From Erythrobacter sp. AP23 (GTDB lineage Bacteria > Pseudomonadota > Alphaproteobacteria > Sphingomonadales > Sphingomonadaceae): a stretch of 64,000 nt of DNA. Of the stretch, positions 1 through 9,339 are shown piece after piece (position 1 is the stretch's first letter; every line of letters begins with the position of its first letter). The notes beneath the pieces were generated by a model. It ran no database searches. It was not told the origin of the DNA and was given only the letters and a program-made list of their open reading frames with translations. Location: assembly GCF_001542855.1 (NCBI RefSeq), contig NZ_LNBY01000018.1:248001-312000 (forward strand), in the 5' to 3' direction. A program made the translations under genes and the position numbers.

Positions 1-2
1 CG

Positions 3-1412
3 AACGAGATCGAGGACGTGATCGCGCGCAGCCTCGCCATCAACGAGACGCCGCTCGACTACACCAGCGGCATGGCAATTTCGGGCAGCCAGGGATCCTG
101 CGTTCCGCTGCCGCCCGGTTCGGGCGCGGCGGGCACATATACCGCGACCTGCAATACGGGCACACGGATCGATCAGTCGGTTGGCCAATGCGCGGTACCA
201 CTCGTCGTCAGGGTCAGCCAGCAACCGCAGTATCATTACCTTTGCAGCCCATTGGGCAGCTTCAACCTATCAGGTGAGCCGGACTGCGAAGAGTTTTCGG
301 GCGCTCTTTGCCGGGTGACCGGGCACCGCGATGGTCCTTGCTTGCAGTGGGGTTGGTCCGGTGGTCGCAAGTGGTGCACCGAGCCGGGCGATCCGCTTAC
401 CGAGCTGACCTGCGACGAACAGGTCGCAGGTCAGACGCCCTACCGCATTGCCAACGCTACCACCGTTACCACGACCCCGGACGAAAGCCAGTGCACAGGT
501 TTTGCGGACAATAGCGATTGCACGCTGGACGCAGAGATCTGCACCGATACCGATCCGCAGACCCGCGTGGTCGATGGCGTCTCTGTCACAAAGCCCTGCT
601 GGGAATGGCAGAGGAGCTACACCTGCATCGCGCGCGAAGCGGCGACCGATTGCTCCGACATCGAAAGCCAGGGCAGCTGTCGCTTTGTTCGCGAGGAATG
701 CCTCACCGACGAAGACCCCTGCGAGACCTGGGAGCGCATCTACGAGTGCCCGCTTCCCGGGACCGACAGCTCCACCCAGTATGTCTGCGACGGCGATGTC
801 TATTGCATCGACGGCAGCTGCGAGACGATCCAGCGCACCGCGAACGACGAGTTCAAGGATGCCGTCACCGCGCTCCATGCGATGGACGAGGCCCGCGGGC
901 AGTTCGATCCCGAGACGCTGACGCTGTTCCGCGGCACGCGCAACACCTGCTCGTCCAAGGTCTTCGGCGTGCTCAACTGCTGCAAGGGCAAGGGTTTCCC
1001 GCTCATCCCCGGCATCAGCCTGCTGGTCGCGCTCGGCTGCAACCGCGAGGAAGTTCTGCTCCACGAACGCGATGCGCAGGGGCTGTGCGCCTACGTGGGG
1101 ACCTATTGTTCGGACAAGTTCCTCGGCGTCTGCCTGACCAAGAAGAAGGTCTACTGCTGCTTCGAGAGCAAGCTCTCGCGGATCCTGCAGGAACAGGGTC
1201 GCCGCCAGCTGCGCAAGCCCTGGGACAAGCCCAAGGAAGAGCAGTGCGAGGGGTTCACGCTCGACGAGTTCGCCCGGCTCGACCTCAGCCAGATGGATTT
1301 CAGCGAAGTCTATGCCGAGTTCACCGAGGCTGCACGGCTCCCCGACGAGCTCGAGACCAGCATCCTCATCCAGCAGAAAATCGAAGATTATTACGCAAGG
1401 AGTGGCCAATGA
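3..1412 (+). CDS. traN: TraN, mating-pair stabilisation protein (5' partial)
   Basis: The reading frame is open from base 3, so the gene starts upstream of the window; about 470 C-terminal residues are present. They are very cysteine-rich, with many C-x-C and C-x(5-12)-C spacings through the first 270 residues and again in a cluster near 310-390. This is typical of the disulfide-stabilised outer-membrane adhesin TraN of F-type conjugation systems, which contacts the recipient surface. Its stop overlaps the traF start (ATGA), and traH and traG follow, the order found in F-like and pNL1-like transfer operons. Family assignment rests on cysteine pattern plus context. Confidence 0.85.
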   Translation, partial: NEIEDVIARSLAINETPLDYTSGMAISGSQGSCVPLPPGSGAAGTYTATCNTGTRIDQSVGQCAVPLVVRVSQQPQYHYLCSPLGSFNLSGEPDCEEFSGALCRVTGHRDGPCLQWGWSGGRKWCTEPGDPLTELTCDEQVAGQTPYRIANATTVTTTPDESQCTGFADNSDCTLDAEICTDTDPQTRVVDGVSVTKPCWEWQRSYTCIAREAATDCSDIESQGSCRFVREECLTDEDPCETWERIYECPLPGTDSSTQYVCDGDVYCIDGSCETIQRTANDEFKDAVTALHAMDEARGQFDPETLTLFRGTRNTCSSKVFGVLNCCKGKGFPLIPGISLLVALGCNREEVLLHERDAQGLCAYVGTYCSDKFLGVCLTKKKVYCCFESKLSRILQEQGRRQLRKPWDKPKEEQCEGFTLDEFARLDLSQMDFSEVYAEFTEAARLPDELETSILIQQKIEDYYARSGQ

Positions 1413-2239
1413 CGCGCCGCCAATCACTGCCGATGCTGGCCCTCCCAGCACTGGCCATGATTCTCGCTGCACTGCTCCCCGTTCGGGCAGCCGCCCAGGA
1501 AGCGCGCCAGGCAAAGCCAGCTGCTTCGGCAGACAGCCTCTACTGCGAGCAGCGCAGGCTCGGCTACTGGTTCTATTGCGTAAAGCCGGTGCCGGCAGAC
1601 GAGCCGCAGATGGCGCAGCCACCAGCCCAGGTGACCGCCACGCAGGAGCTGGACGCGGTCACGGGGGAACTGCGCGAACTCAAGGCGCGCGCGATCCTCT
1701 ATCCGACGCCGGAAAACGTCACCGCCTATATCCGCTTCCAGCGTGCCCAGCTCGACCGGGCTTCGCTGTTCTCCGATGTCTGGCAACGCGCGATTTGGCA
1801 GGATCCCGAGCTCGACTACACGCTCGAACGACCGGTCGGCGCACTCGCCAAGAAGCAATGGCAGGACGCGCGCGCTGCCGACCGCGACGCGGTGATGGCC
1901 AGGCTCTCCGAACGCTATGGACTGTTCTACTTCTTCGCCCAGACCTGCGGCGCCTGCGAAGTGATGAGCCCGATCGTGCGCTCGGTGGCGGACCGCTGGC
2001 ATATCACGGTCCGGGCGATCTCGACCGATGGCGGGCCGTCCAGGCACTTCCCCGACTACAAGGTCGAAAGCGGCCAGCGGCCCCGCATGGGGCTCGAACC
2101 CGGCATCACCCCGGCGCTCGTGCTTTGGGACAGCGTGGCCAGGCGCCCGATCCCGATCGGATACGGCGTGCTCTCGGCCGACGAGCTGCAGGACCGCATC
2201 TACCTCCTCACCTCGAAGGAAGCCGGACATGATTACTAG
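1409..2239 (+). CDS. traF: TraF, F-type conjugal pilus assembly protein with thioredoxin fold
   Basis: The 276-residue frame starts at the ATG overlapping the traN stop, preceded by AAGGAG. The N-terminus (MTRRQSLPMLALPALAMI...AAA) is a clear signal peptide, placing it in the periplasm. A thioredoxin-like domain fills the C-terminal half, with an intact CGAC redox motif (Cys180, Cys183). F-plasmid TraF lacks this motif, so this version may be an active disulfide oxidoreductase or isomerase for cysteine-rich partners such as TraN. It overlaps traH by 11 bases, indicating translational coupling. A longer open frame extends upstream, but the signal peptide and ribosome-binding site fix the start here. 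Confidence 0.88.
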   Translation: MTRRQSLPMLALPALAMILAALLPVRAAAQEARQAKPAASADSLYCEQRRLGYWFYCVKPVPADEPQMAQPPAQVTATQELDAVTGELRELKARAILYPTPENVTAYIRFQRAQLDRASLFSDVWQRAIWQDPELDYTLERPVGALAKKQWQDARAADRDAVMARLSERYGLFYFFAQTCGACEVMSPIVRSVADRWHITVRAISTDGGPSRHFPDYKVESGQRPRMGLEPGITPALVLWDSVARRPIPIGYGVLSADELQDRIYLLTSKEAGHDY

Positions 2240-3665
2240 CATCCGCAATGCGGCGCTCACCATAGCTGCCGCCAGCATGGTCGCGTCCCCCGTCGCCGCA
2301 AACGTCGGCGACAGCATGGACCGCTTCATGGACGACATGGGCGCTGCGGCCAATGTCACCGGGCCGAGCGCATTCGAAGGACAGTCGGCGGGCTATTACA
2401 GCCTCGGCAATGTCTGGACGCGCTTCCCGCAGAAGACGACCAGCATCGCCAACCTCCAGCTGCCGCGTGCCCGCGCAGGTTGCGGCGGCATCGATATCTT
2501 CGCCGGGTCCTTCTCCTTCATCAACGCGAGCGAGATGGTCGCGCTGTTGAAGGCCGTCGCGAACAATGCGGTGGGGTTCGCCTTCAGCCTCGCGATCGAT
2601 ACCGTCTGCCCCGAGTGCTCAAAGATCATGCAGGAGTTCAGCCAGAAGGCGCAGCTCATGAACAATCTCTCGATCAACTCCTGCGAGATGGCGCAGGGGC
2701 TGGTCGGCGGCGTCTGGCCCAAGGGCGATCTCGCCGACAAGGCGATCTGCGAAGCGATCGGCAATTCCGAAGGTATCTTCACCGACTATGCTGCCGCCAA
2801 ACACGGTTGCGGCACCAGGGGTCAGCGCGCCTCGACCAATGAGAGCGCCGGCGCCGACTATGCCGACGTCAATCCCGGTGTACCGCGCAATTACACCTGG
2901 CATGTCCTCAAGCAGAGCGCCTTCTTCAACCCTGGTGGCACCTTCGACCGCGACCTCGCCGAGTATGCGATGACGCTCATCGGCACGGTGATCTACGTGC
3001 CGCCCCGCGATGACGAACCAGGCAAGTTCGTGCCTTTCGCAGGCGATGCCTCCTCGACGCTGGTGACCGCGCTGCTCGACGGGACGCAAGGCCAGTCGGT
3101 GCGGGTGTTCCAGTGTGACGAGCCCGACCAGTGCCTCAACCCCACTTTCCAGCAGATGAGCCTCACGAGCGCGAAGGCCATCCGGTCCCGCGTTGCCCAG
3201 CTCATCGGCAGCATGGTCGAGGCCATCCGCAGCGACACAGCGATCGGCGACGAGGAGAAGGAGCTGCTCCAGGTGGCATCGGTGCCGCTCTACAAGATCC
3301 TCACCGTGCAGGCGGCCTATGGACGCGGGATGGCAACCGACGACCGCGACACGCTGGCCGAGATCGCCAGCATCGATCTTCTCTATGCCATCCTCGAACG
3401 CATCACAGCCGAGGCCGGACGCTCGATGGCGAGCTTCATTGCGGCCGATGAAGCGAAACTCGCGATCTGGCGCGCTCAGGTCGCGGAAGTCCGGTCAAGC
3501 CTCGCCCAGAGGCAAGCGACCGGACAGGCGCGGGTCTCCGCGATCATGCAGATCATCGAGAAGACCGCGATGATCGAGAACATGCTCGCCGCCTCGATGT
3601 CGCCATCGATGGCCGCCGCGCTCGACTGGTCGCGCGGGATGCAGTCCCGCTCCATCGTTCCATAA
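2229..3665 (+). CDS. traH: TraH, F-type pilus assembly protein
   Basis: Starting at MITSIRNAALTIAAASM gives 478 residues with a signal peptide cleaved near VAA-NV. The start lies inside the traF 3' end, as usual for this operon. The body carries the TraH pattern: a glycine/aromatic-rich N-terminal region (GGY..GN.WTR), GCGGIDIFAGSFSFIN, and CPEC plus further cysteines. The C-terminal third is alpha-helical, probably coiled-coil. TraH is a periplasmic or outer-membrane-associated component needed for F pilus assembly and works with TraF. Neighbouring order (traN-traF-traH-traG) supports the call. Confidence 0.88.
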   Translation: MITSIRNAALTIAAASMVASPVAANVGDSMDRFMDDMGAAANVTGPSAFEGQSAGYYSLGNVWTRFPQKTTSIANLQLPRARAGCGGIDIFAGSFSFINASEMVALLKAVANNAVGFAFSLAIDTVCPECSKIMQEFSQKAQLMNNLSINSCEMAQGLVGGVWPKGDLADKAICEAIGNSEGIFTDYAAAKHGCGTRGQRASTNESAGADYADVNPGVPRNYTWHVLKQSAFFNPGGTFDRDLAEYAMTLIGTVIYVPPRDDEPGKFVPFAGDASSTLVTALLDGTQGQSVRVFQCDEPDQCLNPTFQQMSLTSAKAIRSRVAQLIGSMVEAIRSDTAIGDEEKELLQVASVPLYKILTVQAAYGRGMATDDRDTLAEIASIDLLYAILERITAEAGRSMASFIAADEAKLAIWRAQVAEVRSSLAQRQATGQARVSAIMQIIEKTAMIENMLAASMSPSMAAALDWSRGMQSRSIVP

Positions 3666-3677
3666 GGGTGAGGCAGC

Positions 3678-6389
3678 ATGGTCGAGATTTTCACGGTCGG
3701 CGGCGGCGAGTATATCGTCAATGTCCTCAATGCCGTTGCCGCCTGGACCGGAGCGGGCGGCTACAAGAGCCTGATTCAGGTCGCGCTGGTGATGGGCATG
3801 GTGCTCGCGGTCATCGTGGTCGCGTTCAACCAGGACTGGCGCGCATGGCTCAACTGGTTCCTCGGTGCGACGCTCATCTACATGTGTCTGATGGTGCCGC
3901 GCATGGACGTCCATGTGACAGACCGGGTCAATCCAAGCCTTGCACCGGCAACGGTGGCCAATGTTCCGCTCGGGCTCGCCCTGATGGCAAGTTTCACCAG
4001 CCAGGCGGGGGACTATCTGACCCGCTCGGCCGAGCTCGTCTTCGGCTTGCCGGACGACCTCAACTACTCGAAGAACGGCATGATCTATGGCGCGCGGCTG
4101 CTTGAATCGACGCGGAGCTTGCGCATTTCCGATCCGGAGTTTGCTGCGAACTTCGACGAGCATGTCAGGCAATGCGTGTTCTACGATCTGCTGCTCGGCC
4201 GCTACTCGATGAAGGAGCTGTCCGAGAGCGATGATATCTGGGCGACGATCGCACCCGGCAGCGCGGCGCGCGCGCAGAAATTCCTGACCCGGCAGGCCGA
4301 CGACAGCGTGACGGCCTCGATCATCACCTGCCGCGAAGCCTACACCGCGCTTTCGGGGCAATGGGCGAGCCTCATTGACGAGATGACGCTTGTCGCGGGA
4401 CGCCAACTCTATCCGCGCCAGACCGAAGCGCTCGCCAAGGCCAAGCTCATGGCCGACCTCCCGATTGCCTATCAGTATCTTACCGGCATCTCGCGCAGCG
4501 CGAGCGACATTTTCCGCCAGGTGTTGACGATCAATGCCATGAACCAGGCCATGCACGGCTTTGCAGGGGCGAGCGGCACCGGCAGTATTGACGTCTTCGC
4601 GCAGACCCGGGCCGATATTCAGACCGAGCGGACCTATTCTTCGATCGCGCACAACGCGATGAAATGGGTCCCAATCCTCAATGTCGTACTGACGGTGGTG
4701 TTCTACGCGCTGTTCCCTGTCCTGTTTCCGCTGTTCCTGATGCCGCGGACCGGACCCATTGCATTGAGAGGTTACGTCACCGGCTTCTTCTATCTTGCGG
4801 CGTGGGGACCGCTCTTCGTCATCCTGCACATGATCCTGATGTTCAAAGGCGCGGGCGATGTCGCCGCCGCTGGCGGCAGCACGGGCCTCAGCCTCGCGAC
4901 CTTTGCTGGCATGAGCGACGTCAACAGCGATATCGGCATCTTGGCAGGCTATCTTGTCGCCTCGATCCCGTTCCTTGCCGGCGGCGTGGCGCGTGGTGCG
5001 CTGGCGATTTCGGGCCAGGCAACGAGCTATCTCAACCCGAGCCAGAATGCAGCCGAGGAAGCCTCGCGCGAAGCGAGCACCGGCAACGTCTCACTCGGCA
5101 ACTCGAGCATCGACAATTCGACAGTGTTTTCCCGCCAGTTTGCGCAGGGCAATCTTGCCCCCAACATTGCCTATGGCGCGGCACAGACGCGGGGATTCAG
5201 CGACAGCGGCACGCAGACGACCAGCTTCCCCGATGGCGAGTTCGCTGCAGTCCCGAATTCAAGCTATCCGTTCACGCCGACGCTCGGGCAGGACTTCACG
5301 GGCCGCCTAGGAACGATGGCGAGCCAGAGCCGGACGCAGAGCGAGACCTATGCCAACCTCGCCCAGCAATCGACGAGCTCTGCGCTCACCCGGTTCAGCG
5401 AGATCCGCAACGCCTACAGCCAGGGTCAGAGCTCCGATACTGTCAGCGGCGTTGGTACGAACGACAGCATCGGCACGGCATTCAGCGAAGTCGACAATGC
5501 CTCGAGGACGCTCCAGCAGCAGTTCGGCCTGTCCCGGCGCGCGTCAGACGACATTACTATTTCTTGGTTCCTCAACGGCGAAGCAGGAGCCGGAGCAAAG
5601 GCCGAAGGTGGAGTACTAAACGCGCAGGCGGGCGTCCGCGGTGGCCGAAATCAGTCGTGGACCGACAGCGATATCGGGATCGCCTCGGAAGATCGCGGCA
5701 GGATAATGGGTACGCTGCGGCAGCTTTCGGATAGCCGCAACTGGTCGAACACGCGTGAAGGCTTCCTGCGCGAGACGAGTTCGAGTTCGGTATCGCAGGT
5801 GTCAACCAGCTCGTCGGGTCTCAGCCGATCGCTGACCGAAGCCGAAAGCTACACACGAGAGGCGCGTCGGGCCGAAGAGGTGGCCAGCCGCCTCGAGAAC
5901 CAGGCCAGTTGGTACGAGGCCAATAGTGCCGCAGGCACGCTAAACCTGAGCCAGGCTTATCGCGAATGGGGCATGGCCGAGATCGAAGCCAATCGCGACT
6001 ATTACGGGCCGGTGCGCTTCGACGACATCGAGTTCCAGATGAGCGCGCGCGGCCAACAACTGCAATCGCGGTTTGTCGAGAGCTATGCTGATCGCCTACA
6101 AGACGACATCGAAGCCGACCTTTCGCTGCCGGACTTCGCTCCTGTCAGCCGCCCCGGGATCGGAAGTGCTGGGCAGGTACGCGCAAGAGGAGCCGTGGGC
6201 TCTGCGGGTGGTCCCTCAATGCCCGATGCTCCTGATCGGTCTGACATCACGGATGAGGTCGAGCGGGTGCGCCGACAGGGTCGTGGCAGGATCGGAACCG
6301 TGCGAACTTATCTTGATCGCCAAACGGAAGGCGCCACGGGCGCGAGTGAGGAAGCTGCAGACGACGTCAAAGAATGGGGCAATAGATAG
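3678..6389 (+). CDS. traG: TraG, mating-pair stabilisation/pilus assembly protein
   Basis: This 903-residue protein is close to the size of F TraG (about 940). The start is the ATG 12 bases after the traH stop, behind GGGTGAGG. The N-terminal half is membrane-embedded, with hydrophobic segments at about 28-53, 55-75, 325-355, 360-390 and 420-440. From about 460 to the end it is hydrophilic and rich in Ser, Gln, Asn and Thr, with helical repeats, matching the periplasmic TraG domain involved in mating-pair stabilisation and entry exclusion. No traS- or traT-like exclusion gene follows. The stop directly abuts the stop of the convergent small membrane gene. Confidence 0.85.
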   Translation: MVEIFTVGGGEYIVNVLNAVAAWTGAGGYKSLIQVALVMGMVLAVIVVAFNQDWRAWLNWFLGATLIYMCLMVPRMDVHVTDRVNPSLAPATVANVPLGLALMASFTSQAGDYLTRSAELVFGLPDDLNYSKNGMIYGARLLESTRSLRISDPEFAANFDEHVRQCVFYDLLLGRYSMKELSESDDIWATIAPGSAARAQKFLTRQADDSVTASIITCREAYTALSGQWASLIDEMTLVAGRQLYPRQTEALAKAKLMADLPIAYQYLTGISRSASDIFRQVLTINAMNQAMHGFAGASGTGSIDVFAQTRADIQTERTYSSIAHNAMKWVPILNVVLTVVFYALFPVLFPLFLMPRTGPIALRGYVTGFFYLAAWGPLFVILHMILMFKGAGDVAAAGGSTGLSLATFAGMSDVNSDIGILAGYLVASIPFLAGGVARGALAISGQATSYLNPSQNAAEEASREASTGNVSLGNSSIDNSTVFSRQFAQGNLAPNIAYGAAQTRGFSDSGTQTTSFPDGEFAAVPNSSYPFTPTLGQDFTGRLGTMASQSRTQSETYANLAQQSTSSALTRFSEIRNAYSQGQSSDTVSGVGTNDSIGTAFSEVDNASRTLQQQFGLSRRASDDITISWFLNGEAGAGAKAEGGVLNAQAGVRGGRNQSWTDSDIGIASEDRGRIMGTLRQLSDSRNWSNTREGFLRETSSSSVSQVSTSSSGLSRSLTEAESYTREARRAEEVASRLENQASWYEANSAAGTLNLSQAYREWGMAEIEANRDYYGPVRFDDIEFQMSARGQQLQSRFVESYADRLQDDIEADLSLPDFAPVSRPGIGSAGQVRARGAVGSAGGPSMPDAPDRSDITDEVERVRRQGRGRIGTVRTYLDRQTEGATGASEEAADDVKEWGNR

Positions 6390-6593
6390 CTACAGCACGA
6401 AATCCTGCAGGATGACGAACACCGCAAATGCGACGACGACCAGCCCAAGTAGCCAGAGTCCGCGTCGTTCCCAAGGATCTGCTAGAGCCTTCTTCCAGCT
6501 GTATTCCATGCGCCGATTTTCGGAGATGGCACGGTCGATCTCTCGCAGGCCCTTCCAGTCCGTCTGGTCGTTTTGCTCCTTCTCGTCATCCAT
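6390..6593 (-). CDS. Small single-pass membrane protein
   Basis: A charged, Asp/Glu/Lys-rich N-terminus of about 45 residues is followed by one C-terminal hydrophobic helix (LWLLGLVVVAFAVFVIL). The layout is that of a tail-anchored inner-membrane protein of about 67 residues. Starts at 6593, 6599 (ATG) or 6602 (GTG) are possible; GGAG eight bases before 6593 favours that one. It converges on traG with no spacer. I do not recognise a family. Its position at the end of the transfer operon and its size would allow an entry-exclusion or mating accessory role, but nothing in the sequence shows this. Confidence 0.55.
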   Translation of the reverse strand: MDDEKEQNDQTDWKGLREIDRAISENRRMEYSWKKALADPWERRGLWLLGLVVVAFAVFVILQDFVL

Positions 6594-6628
6594 TTCCATC
6601 ACTCCGACCTAAATAAAGTAGCAAATTT

Positions 6629-6753
6629 GATGCATTATCGGGCATAAGCCAATTTACGTCTCGATATTGACACATTAAATATCATCACGTAAAGACGCAA
6701 AATCGCTACACAAAGCTCCATAACGGAGATAATGTCTCGATAATGCCACATTA
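6629..6753. promoter_or_regulatory. hipBA promoter with three repeated operator-like sites
   Basis: Two direct repeats of GTCTCGATATTGACACATTA type lie at 6658-6677 and 6734-6753 (18 of 20 identical), and an inverted copy of the CGATAATGC core lies at 6631-6647. The second repeat overlaps the hipB start codon. HipB-type antitoxins autorepress through repeated operators, so these are the likely binding sites. Confidence 0.6.
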
Positions 6754-7102
6754 TGATTCACCAGATCTGCGTCCGCTCTCGGTGCTGCTATCCGACCTCG
6801 GGAAGCAGATCGAAGCATATCGCATATCACGCAATCTCAAGCAGGCCGAGCTTGCGGAAATGGCAGGTATCTCGCGTTCAACGCTCGCCCGCCTGGAAGC
6901 CGGTAATGGCGGGACCATCGATAGCCTCGCCAGGATAATGCGTGCGCTCGACATTGAAGACCGCCTGCTGGATGTCATGCCGGACGCCAAGCTGAGACCG
7001 CTCGATCCCCGGTCCGACACCGGCAAGGCGCGGCAAAGGGTGCGCAAGTCTTCTGAAGGTGAGGCTGGCGAGGAATGGAGCTGGGGTGACGAGGCCCCAT
7101 GA
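6743..7102 (+). CDS. hipB: HipB-like XRE-family antitoxin
   Basis: The protein has 119 residues. An XRE helix-turn-helix fills about residues 18-72 (LGKQIEAYRISRNLKQAELA...ISRSTLARLEAG), followed by a charged tail. It ends in an overlap with the HipA start, the normal antitoxin-toxin order and coupling. HipB neutralises the HipA kinase and represses the operon. The ribosome-binding site (GGAG at 6725) is rather far from this ATG and the start codon lies inside an operator repeat, so translation may be tightly repressed. Confidence 0.82.
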   Translation: MPHYDSPDLRPLSVLLSDLGKQIEAYRISRNLKQAELAEMAGISRSTLARLEAGNGGTIDSLARIMRALDIEDRLLDVMPDAKLRPLDPRSDTGKARQRVRKSSEGEAGEEWSWGDEAP

Positions 7103-8397
7103 CGCGTGCGGTAGTCAATCTCTGGGGTCGTCAGATCGGCGCCGTCCTGTGGGATGAAGATCGCGATGTCGGGGTTTTCGAATACACTCCGGAATTCAGT
7201 CGCAGCGGCATCGAAGTCGCTCCGCTCACAATGCCATTACGAAGCGGCGTCTACGATTTTCCCGCGCTGAATTACGAGACCTTTAAAGGGCTACCGGGCA
7301 TGCTGGCAGACAGCCTGCCCGACAAGTTTGGTAACGCGCTGATCAATCGCTGGCTTGCCGAGCAAGGCCGCACAGCCGACAGCTTCGATCCGGTCGAGCG
7401 CCTTTGTTATACCGGTCGCCGAGGCATGGGTGCGCTCGAATTCGAGCCCGCTACCGGTGAGCGCCGTGAACAGGGTCGGCCGGTCGATATCGCTCCGCTT
7501 GTCGAACTCGCCAACAGGGTCATTGCCGCGCGTGAAGAACTGGCCGGTGTGCTCAAGGGTGAAGATGATCATCGCGCACTTCAAGAGATCTTGCGCGTCG
7601 GCACCTCTGCTGGTGGCGCCCGGGCCAAGGCCGTCCTCGCCTGGAATGAGGAGACCGGAGAATTCCATTCAGGGCAGCTGACTGCAGGGCCCAGGTATAC
7701 GCAATGGCTCGTCAAGTTCGACGGCGTGTCGGGCAGTGCCGACAAGGAGCTAGCCGATCCGATGGGCTTCGGCCGACTTGAATACGCTTGCTATCTGCTA
7801 GCCCGAGAGGCCGGCATCGACATGGCTCGTTCTCGTCTGCATGAAGAAGGCGGCCGGGCGCATTTCATGACACAGCGTTTCGACCGCACGCCTGATGGCA
7901 AGAAGCTTCACATGCAGTCGCTTTGCGCAATGCGCCATTTCGATTTCAACCTCGCTCGCGCATACAGCTACGAGCAGGCGATCGAGACCATCCGCATGCT
8001 CGGTCTCGGCCGCGAAGCGATTAAGGAGCAGGTGCGCCGCGCGCTGCTCAATATCTTCATCCGCAACCAGGACGACCACACCAAGAACATCGCATTCCTC
8101 ATGGATAGCTCGGGTCGCTGGAGCCTCTCGCCCGCATTCGATGTCGTCTATGCCTACAATCCTGACGGGGACTGGACCAACGAACACCAGATGTCTCTGG
8201 CCGGAAAGACTGACGGCTTCGAGCTTGATGACTTGCTAGCGTTCGGCAAGTTCGCTGACCTGAAGGCAGGTGAGATCAGAAACATGATTGCCGAAATCAG
8301 ATCCGCAATCAGCCTTTGGGACAGATTTACGGACTTGGCGGGTCTTTCGAAACGACTCTCTGCGCGTGCGAAAGCCGGATTCCGAGCCGAACTATAA
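7099..8397 (+). CDS. hipA: HipA-like serine/threonine kinase toxin
   Basis: At 432 residues this is the usual HipA length. The N-terminal subdomain with LADSLPDKFGNALIN is followed by the P-loop-like GTSAGGARAKA, the lysine-containing KFDG, the catalytic segment RNQDDHTKN and the Mg-binding SPAFDVVYAYN. All kinase motifs are intact. HipA toxins phosphorylate an aminoacyl-tRNA synthetase (GltX in E. coli) and cause dormancy. It overlaps the antitoxin gene by 4 bases. On this element it probably acts in maintenance (post-segregational killing) or phage defence. Confidence 0.85.
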   Translation: MTRAVVNLWGRQIGAVLWDEDRDVGVFEYTPEFSRSGIEVAPLTMPLRSGVYDFPALNYETFKGLPGMLADSLPDKFGNALINRWLAEQGRTADSFDPVERLCYTGRRGMGALEFEPATGERREQGRPVDIAPLVELANRVIAAREELAGVLKGEDDHRALQEILRVGTSAGGARAKAVLAWNEETGEFHSGQLTAGPRYTQWLVKFDGVSGSADKELADPMGFGRLEYACYLLAREAGIDMARSRLHEEGGRAHFMTQRFDRTPDGKKLHMQSLCAMRHFDFNLARAYSYEQAIETIRMLGLGREAIKEQVRRALLNIFIRNQDDHTKNIAFLMDSSGRWSLSPAFDVVYAYNPDGDWTNEHQMSLAGKTDGFELDDLLAFGKFADLKAGEIRNMIAEIRSAISLWDRFTDLAGLSKRLSARAKAGFRAEL

Positions 8398-8625
8398 TGA
8401 AAATTGCACACTGAAAGTGATCCGAGACCAGGACTCACGCCAGTCCTTGCGGCTAAACTACTGTGCGGTGTCATCGCGGCTTCCAAGGTGATAAACTTGG
8501 GATCATCTCCGTCAGTTCGATTACACATCGTGGCATACCGACTAGACTTTGGAGAAGCTGTAGGTTGATTTTCAAAACGGCCACCGCAATTGGCATGCAA
8601 AATTGAATCTTTGGGAGTGCTGTCT

Positions 8626-9330
8626 CTAGGTTGGCCAGAAAACAGCGCTTGTTAGCTCCACGTACTCCTGACGATCGAAGTCCGCTGGTTCGACGTTCTG
8701 AAATATATTCAGAAATGCCTCCGCCTCGACGCTTTCTGGTTCAATGTATTGAGAGATCGCCCCAGTACAGCGAGAGCATGCCGCTGACAGGATCGGGATC
8801 AAATTGGCAAACATACGGTCCACTTCGTAGCTGTGAGCAAGACACCAATCCTCGAAGCGGTCCGCAGCAATGGCTTCACGCCCCGCAGCAACAGAATCCG
8901 CGTACTTGGCTGATTGCAAATCTAGAATTGCGCGGATGTCAGACCAGCTGACATAGTGTTCAGCGAAACTTCCACCATCTTCGCTTTCACCTGCTTCGAA
9001 ATTGATCAGCAGATAGTCTCTGGGATGCTCTTCGGCTCTAGCCCGTCGATAAACGCTTCGAAGCCCGTTGGCTTGGTTATGGTGTCGAGCGTTTCTCAGT
9101 CGCAAGACAAATGCGCACAAGGGGTCATCGTAGAAATTGAAAGCTTCCGGCGCTTCCAATTTCACTGCGTCATAAAGGCCATGGAATGCATTCAGAATCC
9201 CATCGATTGCGTGGTCTAGATTGCCGACGGCTTCTGGTGCATCGATCAGAAAAAGTTGGCGAAAGCGAAGATGCTGTTCGGCAAAAACTCGAAACGCTTG
9301 GGCTAGAGTTTCGAAGCGATCTGAGATCAT
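8626..9330 (-). CDS. Unknown 234-residue protein, last gene of the R-M operon
   Basis: I do not recognise a named family. The protein is soluble and mostly helical, with a run LRLRNARHHNQANGL near residues 70-90. R-N-x-x-x-H patterns of this kind occur in HEPN-type and related defence proteins, but no full HEPN motif can be claimed. The start ATG lies 9 bases below the stop of the preceding gene, so it is co-transcribed with that gene and the methyltransferase/endonuclease pair. Co-location suggests a defence accessory function; this is inference. Confidence 0.65.
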   Translation of the reverse strand: MISDRFETLAQAFRVFAEQHLRFRQLFLIDAPEAVGNLDHAIDGILNAFHGLYDAVKLEAPEAFNFYDDPLCAFVLRLRNARHHNQANGLRSVYRRARAEEHPRDYLLINFEAGESEDGGSFAEHYVSWSDIRAILDLQSAKYADSVAAGREAIAADRFEDWCLAHSYEVDRMFANLIPILSAACSRCTGAISQYIEPESVEAEAFLNIFQNVEPADFDRQEYVELTSAVFWPT

Positions 9331-9339
9331 AGAATGGTG

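Noticed and set aside
270..1622. Open frame of 450 codons antisense to traN
   Set aside because: Ala/Leu/Arg-rich shadow without a recognisable domain; traN is supported by its cysteine pattern and operon position.
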